A DNA stretch of 64,000 nucleotides, from the NCBI GenBank assembly GCA_001931875.2, contig MSJH02000815.1:372001-436000 (forward strand), written 5' to 3'. This DNA is from Byssochlamys sp. IMV 00236 (Eukaryota; Ascomycota; Eurotiomycetes; Eurotiales; Thermoascaceae). Under the pieces are notes generated by a model. That model did not search any database. It saw only the letters and a program-made list of their open reading frames with translations, and was not told the origin of the DNA. Positions 22,730 to 34,500 of this stretch are shown here, in pieces; positions within the stretch are counted from its first letter, which is position 1, and each line of letters begins with the position of its first letter. The position numbers were made by a program, and so were the translations under genes.

Positions 22730-24725
22730 TTGGGGCGGTCTTTATCGGTCGCAAACAGAGAGAGGAGAGGGTCGTCAGAGGGACTGGTGTTCTGGAGAAG
22801 CCAGAGATAAACTCAGAGCCAGGCACTGGCCTGGCGACTCGAGCAACCGCTTGTGCTTGTGGTGTTAATTGAAAGACGGCCCCGCGAGGACACTGATGGC
22901 CGCCACCGCAATGATAGAACAAAGGGGAATTTTCTGCAGTGTAGTGTCATCGAACGCCTCCAGGCGTTATGGGAACAGTGATTCCAGCCCGACACGGTGC
23001 AAAATGAGGCTGTCAACACGGGTTTGATCTCGTTCGATCGAGAACGCGTGGTGAGATCTGACAGGGGGGCTGAGACCTGTTGTCACTCCTTCCTCAAATG
23101 TGACACAAGAGGGGTTCAGCGACGACTGGACGGGACACGGCCTGGGGGCGGGTATAAGAAGGGGAGAATGAGAGACACAAAACGGTCCAACAATGGCCGG
23201 AGGAGGAAGGAGAAGACAGGAAGTCAAGAGATGTGTCGCCGTTGGGATGTTTTGACGGTCTCTCTTTTCACAGACCAGAGCGGAGCTGGGAAGTTCCCCG
23301 GTCAAGGGCGGCTGAAGTCGCAGTGGCTAAAGAGTCGAACCATCGGTGCAGCGCCGTATCACTTCGTACCCGCTGTTCTAGCAATACCAATACGTTACCG
23401 TACCCGAACTCGTACGAGATCCGTCTTGGCCCTACCAAATCCTCTCTTTTTCTTCATCTAGCGAACGAATCAGACAAGAAAGAGATGAGTAAAAAAAAAA
23501 AGGGAATAATAATATCTTAAGACACCGCATCCACTCTTTTGACTTCTGTTCTTTTTCTACTACTAACTAACCATTGGAAGACCACAGTGGAAGAAGAGAA
23601 GAATGACAAGAATGATTGATGGCCACCGGCAAGGCAGTCACTTGACGCTCTGACCTCTCGATGCGGAAACCGTGCGACCCTAATGCTGCGATGAGGGGAA
23701 AGACGAGGGGTGATGTTCGCTCCATACATTGGTAGTTGTCGCGCAGGAAGGAATATCCGTCGACTATTCCCGGCTAACAACGTGCGCGAGTGGACTCGTA
23801 GGGCTAACGCAGCAGCTGTCGTTGGCATTCTTCGCTAGCTTTCTTGGATAGTCTGGACTCTGGACCATGGGCCAGAGTGATGTTGAGAACGCGATGGAAC
23901 AGGCGGCATGCGCAAAGAGTCGCGGGAAGAATGGAAGGGACAAACCGTCGCGGGAAGTCCTCTCTCTCTCTCTCGTTACAAAATCGCCCTTTTCGGCAAG
24001 TTAATTCCATCCAAGGACTCTGGAGGACCCAAGGGATTCCTTCATGAAACCAGGCACCCAGAAAAACCTCGGGGTCGCCGGCCTTGGATAAGTCGCTGAC
24101 AGGATGACAAGCAGAGTCAGGCCCACTATCATCTCAGGTTCTCCGGATATTCGATGCCAGCTGTTGCGCATTACGTCCTTCCCTGCCATGCGAAAGGGTT
24201 AACAGTCCCACTAAGGATGTGGAGGAGATAGTGATAGGCGACGACTGGTGGTGGACCGGTCGTAACCAGGAGAAAGTTGGCAACAACAATTACACTGTAC
24301 CATAGATAATCTTTTGAGGCTGCCAGGCATTATTATTGCAAGTAAGTATGTCCAGTACATATGTGCAGTCCATCATACTCTTGTAAAAAAAAAAAATCAT
24401 GATGAGCATAAAACGCTAGAGCCATGTGGTAAATAATAATTACTGTCTCAGTCAGAGCAAATAGTATGATCGGGATGGCATCAAGTAGGTAACTAACAAG
24501 ACGGAGCCGTTGAAAAAGCTCAGACATCCCGAATTGCTTTTACTTTGTACTTTGCTTTAATAAATTCTGGAGGGAACGAGTGGCGGAAGGGGACGATCCG
24601 GTCATGACAATACCGATACAGGACCGAAGGTGGTTTCTGCCGCGTTCTCTGACGTCGCTGCTGCCCCACCTCGCAAGAAACGCCTGGAAAAGACAGAGAA
24701 GAAGAGAAAAGAAACGAGTAACTAA

Positions 24726-24766
24726 TTCATTCATTAATTAATTAACTAATTAACTGATTAATTAAC
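24726..24766. repeat. TTAATTAAC/TAACTAA short tandem repeat
   Basis: AT-rich imperfect tandem units of 4-8 bases. Similar TAACTAAC/TTAGTTAG stretches recur in other gene-free parts of the window, for example near 13708, 29664 and 36732. Confidence 0.75.
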
Positions 24767-26393
24767 GATGAAACCAACCATACTGTACACGTGCAGGACT
24801 TGATCCTCCTTCACTACAAAATAAAACTTGACTCTTCTCAAATAATCTCGTCTAACTAACTAGGTAACTCCCCGTAGCAACCGTCGTTGCGACTATCGGG
24901 CTCGAGGACGCGGGTTAGTTATTGGCTGTAATAATATTTAATCAATTATGCATATCACGAGTCTTCGCGCGGCCCCCCAGGTGACATTAACTAGTATCAA
25001 CATCAACGGTGGTTATGCTACCCCAAGGGTTCTTCTATGTTACATCCGCTATAGTGTATTATTCCCCCCGCAGAGGTTTCAACAAGGATGTCATTACCAT
25101 ATGGTATTCACTTACATATGGTACATATGGTACAATAATACTTTGGTGTATGGTAGCCGCTTGTTACATAATTATTTATTTACACATCAGTTTGTTCTTG
25201 GTCAACTTAATTATTACTGTTGATTTTGGATTTCCCTAAGAACAGCCCTATCTCTCTCTTTCCCAAGACGTCCGAGGACGGAGTCAACACATAGTTATCA
25301 CTATGTATTACTGGGACAAAAGCCAAATAATAATAGAAGAGAATTGATCTAATACCGTTTCAATTCCTCTTTTCCGCCTTTTAGTTAATAATAATCAGAC
25401 GGTTCGGCAGCAGTAGCCCTCTCTTCGGACATCCCGCGCGTACTTAAACGGCAGAAACTCGCGTCGTTCTTGTTCCTTCTAAGACCGGAGACTGTCCTTC
25501 CGAGTACCTAAATCTGTGGGGAATCCGATCGGCAGCCGAGAAACGCCCTAGTTATGAGACGGGAACAGAATTCAACAATGTACCTACTCTCAAGACTATT
25601 ATCCTTTTTTCCTCTTTTTTTTTTTTTTCTTTTTTTGTGGCTGGGGTAAGACATAACGTGTAGTGCGATAACTTAATCCCATTTCAGTCAAAATATTTGC
25701 GTCAGACTTCAGATTTTTCTCAAGTAGAGCCGAGGGGTGGTAAGTACAGTAGTGCTACCATCTCCACGAGGTGGCTGAGTTAGTTAGTAGTAGGTAACTA
25801 GCTCTGTATACCATATTCGGGTAAGATGGGGCTTTGTCCGGAGAAAAGAGATATCGTTGCCTCCACCATGTTCCATACCTAACCAGAAGAAGAAGACCCA
25901 GTAAGTATGGATTCAGCTATGACGCAAAAGACTCACAGAATGAGAAAATGAAGAGAAAGCTAAAAAACGGGGGGGGAGAGGTTTATCATGACATCGAGGT
26001 TTCAGATATCAATCGAGTAGGTAATTAACTAACTCTAAAGAGTCCTGAAAATAAACGGTTTATCTGCTGTGGATGGGCTGCTTGTCCCGAAACACGGATT
26101 TGGCCGAAGCCGCTGATTTGCTACATACAGCATGGGTCCGGACACGCTCCGATGTTTGATTACCTTCTTGGGAGACGGGTTGGAGATTTCCTTCTCAACT
26201 GCCACAAGGATATCATATGGTTGGTTTATCTGTTTAAGAACAGAAGAGCATACTTACTAAGTCAGTTCCAACGACAAAGACAACTCTTCACCATCAAAGA
26301 AAAAGGGAATACATAGCAAATCCAATGTCCCCTTACTCAGTAAACCTGGATTGGGAAGCACATACATGGGATAATGGGCCTAAATGAATCTTT

Positions 26394-26436
26394 GTTTTTT
26401 TTTTTATTTTTTTTATTTTTTATTTTTTTTTTTTTT
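26394..26436. repeat. T-rich tract near the racemase 3' end
   Basis: Runs of T interrupted by single A residues, 50-90 bases beyond the racemase stop codon. On the coding (minus) strand it is an A-rich tract within the probable 3' untranslated region. Confidence 0.85.
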
Positions 26437-26483
26437 GGTTTTCCCCTGAAAGCTATATAGAATCTTACATGCATCAACCAAAC

Positions 26484-27727
26484 TCACAGCTTCGCCCCCG
26501 TGGCCTTCACAACAGTCCCATCATCTTTAACATTGAAATCTCTCCCTTTCCTCCACCCCATCCACTCCCGCAACGTCTCCTGTCCTCCCATCCCGACCTC
26601 AAGAACATAGCCTTGCCAACCCCCATCGTCCGACTTGATAGGTATACCAGGAGTATCCGACAAATCGACCGCCAGTCCCTGCTCATGGCCCCTCTGCTGA
26701 AGCTCATCTTGCTCCAACACAGGAGTCGCACAAGCATCCGTCCCATCGAAGATAGCTTCCCATTCACTGCGTGTCTTTTCCTTGAATCGTTTCTCAAATA
26801 TAGATCGCAGAGCAGGCCAATTATCCGGATCGTCTCGAGTGGGGATATCCCTCGGATTCAAGTCCAGACCCTTTAGTAGGTCTTTGTAGAATTTAGCCTC
26901 CAGAGCCCCCACGGCGAAGTATTTGCCTTGATCTTTCGTTTCATATGACGTGTAGAAAGGACAGCCGCCATCGAGCAGGTTTTCTCCGCGCGGTTTATTC
27001 CACGCTGGTAGATCTCTCGATAGCCGTGGCATCGTCGCGACATATGCAGATCCATCGACCATATTTGCTTCGACGATCTGGCCCTTCCCCGTGCGAGATC
27101 GGGAAAGCAGCGCGAGAAGAATACCCAGGAAACACATGGCGCCGCCACCAGCGAAGTCGCCAAGGAGATTTATCGGCGGGTACGGCGCAGTATTTGCAGG
27201 TCCTAGCATGGAGAGGACTCCAGACACGGCGAGATAGTTGATATCATGACCAGCCATGGTACTGTATTTTCCCGAGCGACGGAATCCCGTCATGCGGGCG
27301 ACGATCAGTCGTGGGTTGCGTTTCAGCAGGACTTCCGATGGGGAGAGACCGAGACGTTCCAGAACGCCAGGACGGTACGGGTCAATGAGGACATCAGCGG
27401 TGGATATCAATGACAGAAGCACTGCTTTTGAATCCGGGTTCTTCAGGTCTAAGATAATAGACTTCTTGTGTCGGGTAAGGAGATCAGCAGCAGGCGGCGG
27501 CGCAGATGCTGATACGCTGCGGTCGACGCGCAGAACTGAGGCGCCGTAGTCTGCAAGAAGGAGACCAGCGAAGGGACCTGTAGGTCGATTGTAAGCAGCT
27601 GCATAGACTAGCTATATCGAAGCCATTGGCATGTTTACTGAATGCCAACGGAGGTAGACAAACCAGGAGCTAGACCAGCCAACTCCACAACACGAGTACC
27701 CGCCAAGGGCGGCGCTGATGATGCCAT
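26484..27727 (-). CDS. Alpha-methylacyl-CoA racemase / class III CoA-transferase family, peroxisomal
   Basis: Two exons, 27727-27664 and 27577-26484, give 385 residues, the usual size of AMACR-type enzymes. The 86-base intron (GTTTGT donor, CTACAG acceptor) rebuilds [20 protein letters not shown], the family's N-terminal signature. Next come [11 protein letters not shown], the [11 protein letters not shown] loop whose His corresponds to the racemase catalytic His, and [10 protein letters not shown] with the catalytic Asp. The C terminus is TGAKL; AKL fits a type 1 peroxisomal targeting signal. The likely role is conversion of (2R)- to (2S)-methylacyl-CoA so that branched chains can enter beta-oxidation; the wider CaiB/BaiF family also contains CoA-transferases, so activity is inferred. 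The upstream neighbour is the WW-domain gene on the same strand. Confidence 0.92.
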
Positions 27728-28428
27728 GGTGAAAGGAAAGCAAAATTAAGACTAGGATATTCAATATTAAGCGGTCTTGCACGTATCAGACCTGCTATGA
27801 TCACTTCAGCGCGTTTAATGGATGGTCGTTCATTGGTCGTTGGGAGTGCCAGAGGAATACAGTATGATATTCAGCAGAAGAATGACAGTATGCCAACGTC
27901 CTGTTCCGACGAGACCATTTTCTCCCTTACCCCATAACGCTATGGAGTTAAATACTCATTGATACCCTAGGACCTCGGATGGGAGGTTGCTCTAGACCTT
28001 TAACTGTGAATTGATTAGCGGGGTCAAACTGGTTTGGGAGCCGAGGTTCAAGTGCGGGCGGTCTGTGCTCGGACAAGTATCTATAAGTACTGTACAAGAT
28101 GATAATTCTTGTCGTGGTTTGTTGGAGTTGCAAATTATATGTACAGTACATATTCGGGCACTCTATTCTACATGGTCACTTGAATCTATCGTTTAAGACA
28201 TCTACATGCAGTCAAAAGGAGCCAACGCTCCGTAATATCAGAACCCTGAACAATGTCAGGTATGGGTGTTGTTATCCATATGGGTACTCGCAGATAAGCG
28301 CATCATGCCAACAGACATGAGCGGCAAGACATGAAACAAGTGGCTTCGCAATCAGTCTGCAGCCATTCCGAAAACTCAAAGAAGAATCCGTCGTTCACAG
28401 AAGAATGAGAGGGCAAGGCTCGTTCTGA
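27728..28428. other. Intergenic, racemase promoter and WW-gene 3' region
   Basis: About 700 bases between two minus-strand genes. No coding frame, repeat or RNA gene was recognised. Confidence 0.55.
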
Positions 28429-29356
28429 TCAATAGTTGTCATCATACCGGCCCTCTTGCTCTCCCTGGTCATAAGCGTTCTCAATGTTGTCATCAAAACG
28501 CTCGACGTCGCCGACCTTCTCCCCAACCCAGCCAGCGACGTCCTCTGGGGCGTCCTCGACGTCTTGGACGGCGTTGTCGAAGCCGTCTTCTACGTGGTAC
28601 TTGGCACGGTCATAGTCATTCTCGATATCATCAGGAATCTGCTCGACCTCGCCGACCTGATTCACATCAACGGTTAGAACGAGGAAAATTATAATTGGAT
28701 ATGACTCGAAAAAAAAAAAGTATTCCCTACCTTCTCGCCCGTCCAGCGAGCAGCATCCTCGGGGAAGTCGGCCACATTGTTCTCGATCCGGTCCTTGTCC
28801 TCGTCCCAGTCTTCGTCTAGTTTGTGAATAATCCCATTAGTCACGACCCCGCCAAGCGACCGTGGCAACAGAATTAAGAAACATATTGAACATGGACATG
28901 GATTAGGGTCATTATAAACGTACGGATCTTCTCGCCTTCGTGCATGAGCAGGGCACCACCGACAGCACCAGCGGCGAGACCAGCAACACCATATGTCAGC
29001 GAGTGGTCCTTCTTGGGAGGTTCCTGCTGGTACGACTCTCCGCGATACTCTCCGCGGTACTCTCCACCATATGACTCTTCTCGGCGGTATTCACCACCAC
29101 CATATCCTCCCTGAGATGCAGGGTACTCCCAGGTTCTCTCACCAGTCTGCTCGTTCACAAAGAAATAACGGCCCTCGCGCGCGTCCCAGCGAGCAACCCA
29201 GGGCGGATAGACCTGCGGGGGCGGCGGAGCCTGTCCATAGGAGCTGTTGCCGTAGGAGCCCTCACCTCCGTAGGAGGGTTCGGCAGTAGAGGAGCTATGG
29301 CCTCCTCCAAACTTGCTCTCGATAGCGCCCTCGATAAGTTCTCCGAGGAAACCCAT
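28429..29356 (-). CDS. WW-domain protein with glycine-zipper segment and C-terminal EKVG repeats
   Basis: Three exons, 29356-28924, 28816-28731 and 28656-28429, encode 248 residues. Introns of 107 and 74 bases have GTACGT/CTAG and GTAGGG/TCAG ends, and both junctions keep frame. A WW domain lies at about 53-79 (PPWVARWDAREGRYFFVNEQ, then TGERTWEYP), with both signature Trp and the final Pro; WW domains bind Pro-rich partners. A Gly/Tyr/Arg/Glu-rich stretch (81-110) follows, then a small-residue segment (YGVAGLAAGAVGGALL, 122-137) resembling glycine-zipper sequences of membrane-associated proteins. The acidic C terminus repeats a unit with period 47: PEDAARWTGEKVGEVE at 163 and PEDVAGWVGEKVGDVE at 210, each followed by DxIENxYD. 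I do not know the function; an adaptor role at a membrane is a guess. Confidence 0.85.
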
Positions 29357-30190
29357 CTTGTTGACAGTATGGTATCTGAAACGCGGTTGGGTTCGAGTAA
29401 AAACGTGAAGCCTAAAGCTAAAATATTATCACTGAACGTAACGTCAAAAAAGGCTCAAGTGTGGCTATGTAACGAGGTGGAGCGGGAAGTGAGAGATCAA
29501 GATCCCTTTTAAATGAGAGAGAGAATGGAAGAAAAGAAAAGAAGCAACGGGGCCAGCTGACTGCAGCCAAAAGAAATGGCCGTTTATCAAGCGCGCCATT
29601 CACGATGAAACGAGCCAAACCCCGCCATGGAGCAAGCAATTAACTTGCCCCCCTTTCACAGTGAACTAACTAAGTAGTACAATGACACAACCGCGACCCT
29701 CTCATAAAACGAGCTCGAAGCAATCCCTCCCCAGTCTTTCTGTCATCACTTCTTTCTCCTGCTATTCTGACCGAGAATCCAATAATTACTACAGAGAACC
29801 AGACAACCAGACCTGCAAAACATGAGGGGGCGTTGGAGAGAGATCGACAGGGATCGAACGGTTTGCCTAACAGTTTAGACTGACTAGACAAGATTAGAGT
29901 ATTATAACCAGGCAAATCGGATTATGAGGGAATTTTACGGTGATTAACTACTACCTACTCTAGATATCAAATCTCCCTATCTCCTGCTGATCGTTATCTA
30001 TAATTTCTGGAAGGGAATAATAATATCCTCTTTAACTGTGTCAATCCTGTCGGCGATCTTCGGTACTTATCCCACGAGCTTTTCGGATCGTCCCGCATGT
30101 TTCACCCCTTTCTGAGGCGCAGTTCTTGGGATTCCGGAGTCTTGGAAAGCTTGTTCGCGCAAGCTAAGCCACCCAGTGAGCCCCGGCGAT

Positions 30191-30237
30191 CTAGTCTAGT
30201 CTAGTCTAGATTTACACTTAATAGGTAGGTAGGTAGA
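30191..30237. repeat. (CTAGT)n and (TAGG)n short tandem repeats
   Basis: Four CTAGT units followed after a 12-base gap by four TAGG units, in intergenic DNA. No function is apparent. Confidence 0.85.
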
Positions 30238-30570
30238 GAATGACTTGCGCCATTTCTGCTTTGCTTCAATCTCATCCAACGTTCGAGTTTCGGCCGATCG
30301 TCTCCCAGAGACACGGGCGGGCGCTACTAGTTCTGACTGTTGATCCGACAGTTCATCTTTCCAATTGTGAAACGCGGGCCTGATCGACATGCGTTCTCGT
30401 GTTCTTGCTCAATCCGAATGTAACTTGACTTTCCCCTTGGGGAGGAGATTCAGAAGAAGAAGAAGAGAGAGAGAGAGGTGCTAGTAGGCCAGAGCCTCAC
30501 CTGTCTCTGTGAATTGGGGGCTTTGAGCTTTATGCTATCCTATCTAGTCTAGTGAACGATTCCGATCTCG

Positions 30571-30912
30571 TCACCTTAGGTGGATAGATATAAACTCTTG
30601 TACATGGAACATGTGTATTATATGTGTGTGTGGATATGAAATGAGCTCTTCAACGAGAGTCCAGTAGCGATAGATATCTTCACGGCATGTAGGACCGGTT
30701 GAATCTGAATGCCATGGTTCCTCAAGAGTATGGTAATCACCCTGTCCTCCGTCGTCTACTTCCCCGCCTGATAGAGGGGGAGATGTAGAATCAGTATCCG
30801 CATGTTGTTCACTTCCCCCGTCTGTCGAAGTACGACACGGATCTACGTGCACTACGATCGAGTCGACTGCTGAACAGTATTCTAAAAGCGTCGGAAAAGA
30901 GAATTCCATTTT
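30571..30912 (-). CDS. Possible small hypothetical protein
   Basis: A 113-residue open frame from ATG 30912 (MEFSFPTLLEYCSAVDSIVV). It is acidic in the middle and has no domain, signal peptide or membrane segment I can name. It has no neighbour in the same frame and no splice evidence. The composition is protein-like rather than random, which is the only support. It could equally be part of a long 5' leader or chance. Confidence 0.2.
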   Translation of the reverse strand, partial: KMEFSFPTLLEYCSAVDSIVVHVDPCRTSTDGGSEQHADTDSTSPPLSGGEVDDGGQGDYHTLEEPWHSDSTGPTCREDIYRYWTLVEELISYPHTHIIHMFHVQEFISIHLR

Positions 30913-31570
30913 TTTTGCACAAGCGTCCCCGTCCTGTGGTCCGTCCACGCCATGGTAGTAGCTAGCTAGAATAGGACAGGACAGTGAACCTCGTCGCTAT
31001 CCCGTCAATAGCCATGCCGTCGTCATCCAATTCCAATAGCCATCCCCGCCGGCCGGATTAATGCAAGGGTCTTCACACTCAAGGAAAGAGAAAAAGAGCA
31101 GAAACAAGATTCAAAGCACAATAACAGAAGCGAAAGGCACACGCGCGCACGTACAAAGTCATAGAGTAAATCACAAAGCAATGAATGTCTCCAGATGAGT
31201 CGTCTTCAGACGAGACTCGAGCCCAGCAAACCCGCCCGGGCTCAAGAAGAAAAAGGAGTCTGTCTTCATCTGTCTATGCCTGCAGAGCGTTGAAAGGAAG
31301 ATCTCATCATCCCTGAGACGAGGAGGAGACTCCTGCTCCATGATTCGAAAAGAAAAGAGGACCAAGAGAACTGAAGAATGCAAGAAGATAAGAATCAAAT
31401 GTGCAATAATCTACACGGCGTCTTCGTAAGACAACAATGGGATATAGTCTGGTGGAAAAGTAGTGAAACAAGGTCGTATGGTATATCACCGGTCGGAGAC
31501 ACGAAAGCAATACCGAGGATCAAAGACAAACGCCGACCGCAGATGCAGGACAAAACCCCAGACAAGATGG

Positions 31571-34500
31571 CTACTGCCCGTTACCCTGAATCATTGCGCG
31601 GAAGTCGTCGTTGCTCTTCGTGGTCTTTTCACCGGATTTCGACTCGGCCGCAGCTGTTGCGGCCTGATCAGCTCCCTCAGGACGTTCGCCCCGTTGTGCG
31701 GATGGAAAACCACCACGCTTGACACCCAGTCCACCCCGTCGTCCGCCTCGGGCACCGGGCTGTACAGGACGCTTGATAGGAGCTGCCGGCTGTGACATGA
31801 CGGTCACGTTATCTTTCTGCTTGCCGACCTGGATACGGTCCGTCTTTCGCTCAGCTTTCTGTTTCAGCATCTCCGGCACACTGCCGACATGAAGTTTTCT
31901 ACCTGGCGCAATCTCCTTGCCCTCGAGCTCCAGTGAAGCGCGTCCCGCAGCATGCACATCTGCATACTCCACGATTGCGCCCTGATGGTCCGGCCGCAGC
32001 ACAACCTTTATGAGTTTCCCATACGGCTCCGTCATGGAACGGATACGGGCATCATTCACAGTGTCTGGAACGTTCATTAGGCCCAATGTGCGAGCTGCAC
32101 GGTCGCGCGCTGTGTGCTCCGCATCGCCCGAGGACAGTTCCATTGCGTTGCCGTTCGGCTCCACTGACGGAGACTTGGACTGGCTCACACGGGATACAAT
32201 GGTAGCGGACACGCGCTTGGCCCCGGTGGGCGTCGACAGCCTCACCTGTAGTGGGCGCGAACGGAACTCTCGCTGATGCATTTCAAGAGCGGCATTTGCC
32301 TCTTCCTATTTGGAGTCAAGATCAGAGTCAGCATGAGAGACAGAACGCCACGGGTCACATAAGAATCGTTACGTTACCTTTGTCGCGAACACAACATAGC
32401 CAAATCCTTTACTGCCACCGTCGACTTTCCTTGGGATACGTGCCACCTCGACCTTGCCGTACACGGAAAAAAGGTCCTTCAGGTCATCCTCACTTGCATT
32501 CCAGTCGAGGTTCGATACGTGGATCTCGCGTCCTTCGTGCATAGGTCCATGCCGGTCCTGTTTTCGAGATGGGTCTGAGATCCTGGCTACCAGCCGCAGA
32601 TCCTTCTCAACTGTAGTACCGTCTAATTCAGAGGCTCTATGAGCGTCACTCGGTGACTTGAATTGCACGTAGCAAAATCGACGGTGGGTGTTGTACTTCA
32701 GCGACGGGAAGCGCACGTCCACAATCTCTCCGTACTGTAAGAAGTGTTAGTGCAGCACGGCACAGACCGACATAAGAACACATTGTACTCACCTTCTGGA
32801 AGAGGTTGCGGATGTAGGCTTCGTCGGCTGTCGGAGGGAAGTTAGTGACGAACAAAGTGGCTCCGCTTCCCAGATGGACGTCGATGGTATTTCCGTCAAG
32901 AGTCTTCTGATCACGAGTCAAGGCGACGGCAGCATCTTCCTTCGAGTCGAACTCGACCATGGCAGATGCCGATTCATCATGACCGGCCAGCACTTTCAGA
33001 CTATTGATCTTGCCACACTGGGTCTCGTCAGCAGGTAAATCATCGCATATGGAGTCGGTCTATACTCACGTCACGGAAGAACTGGCGTATTTTCACGTCA
33101 GAGACATCTTTGGGCAAATTCTCGACGAACACGGTTGCATTCTCACGGTCTCTCTTCACGGGTGGCGGCGTGGCCTCCTCTTGAGGCTTGGTAGCTTCCT
33201 CAGGACGGGCCTTTTTGGCAGGCAGGCCATTGAGTTCAACTTCCTCTTCTCGCTTTCTCTTGGCCACAGGAACGCCATCCTCCGCTGGCGGAGCTTGCTC
33301 TGCTTGAGCGGGTTGTTTAGCAGCAGCTTCGAGTGCCTCCTTTTCGCGTCTCTTCGTGATGGCTTTCATCGCCTTCCGGGTTTCCACCACAGCGAGCTGC
33401 AGCTCATCCGAATCCTCGTAATCTTCGCAATGGGCGATATACGTAGTCATGATCTTCTCCGGCCAATCGAGGTCGGTCCGCTTGATGGCCTGCTTCAGGA
33501 CGGCCGTTGCGTAGCTGGGGTTGGGTGTCCTTCTGGCAGCGTCCGCCGTGGCTTCACCTTGGACAAATTTGCTCCAGGAGATCAGCTCCCAACCGTAGTA
33601 CGTGAGCCAAAATTCGTAGCTGCTTCCACGACGTGGAACGAGGCCTTTGAACGTCTCTCGCGCGCTGTCCCAGCTACCACTTTCACTGAGGTACCGGATG
33701 TAGATGCGCTCTAGCCGGAAGAGAGGGTCTCCCTGGTAAGATTTGCCGTATTTCTTCTCGCCTAGCTCTTGGACACTTTCGATGGCCGACCGGATACCCA
33801 CCTCAGCCACATCGAGATCCTCGTCGGTCGAATCCGGAAGGAAAGCACGCCGCCGCAGATAACTGCACCATGTGGTATGCACTTTAAGGACTTCCTCCAT
33901 GCCTCCGGCATCGAGTAGTCCCGTGCTGGTGGCCTTGTGCTTGATATCGGCGATCTTCGTGAACGACTGTCCCTCTCTCTCAGAGCTCAGGAGATACTGA
34001 GACCATAACGAGCCGCTCCACGGACAATGTCTGGTGCCCCGGTCGAGGGTAGAAATTGCTGAGGCTGCAGTCTGTCCGTGGATGGATTCGTCGATCAAGA
34101 ACGTGACATAGTCCTCCCAGAGGTTGACGTCGGTGGGGAAACGGAGAACGGCTCGTTGATACACGGCGTTGGCGAGGTCGAAGCTGAAATACCGTTTTCG
34201 ACGGTTTCGGGTCACTTCCCATTCGATGTACTGCAAGAACGTAGCCCATTCGAGGGTCTTGTCGCCCGACTCTGCGGCCCGCTGGAGTTTCATCTCCATT
34301 TCTTCGCGAGCTGCGTATTTTGTCTTCGCTTCAGAGGCTCTTGCGACCATGTCGGCCATGACGTCCTCGTAGTTGGAGCTGCCGTAGTAGGTAGAAATGA
34401 AGGACGAAAAGAGCTGGAAGCTTTGGTCCCAGGTAGCGTGAGGAGTCAGTAGACGGACATCGAAGAGGCCCCGTACCTGGTTGATCTTCTCCTGCGTGGG

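Larger units (their letters stand above)
22730..26483. other. Gene desert with simple repeats
   Basis: About 3.75 kb with no recognisable gene on either strand. The part next to 22730 is the promoter of the Ser-rich protein gene. Contents: a (CT)n tract at about 23959-23974; a TTAATTAAC/TAACTAA-type repeat at about 24726-24766; long T-rich runs at about 25604-25636 and 26394-26436; and TA-rich stretches. Open frames here (for example 22997-23461 plus and 23517-23828 minus) overlap each other and match no family. The last few hundred bases hold the 3' untranslated region of the racemase gene. Confidence 0.5.
29357..31570. other. Intergenic, WW-gene promoter and Prp24 3' region
   Basis: About 2.2 kb. 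It includes a TAACTAAGTAG stretch near 29664, a (CTAGT)4 tandem at about 30191-30210, a (TAGG)n tract at about 30222-30237 and a GA-rich tract near 30460. A minus-strand open frame at 30912-30571 is listed separately as a weak candidate gene. The last several hundred bases are probably the Prp24 3' untranslated region. Confidence 0.5.

Noticed and set aside
33004..33714. 236-codon open frame on the plus strand
   Set aside because: It is antisense to the Prp24 coding exons, has no family similarity, and follows from the codon bias of the real gene.
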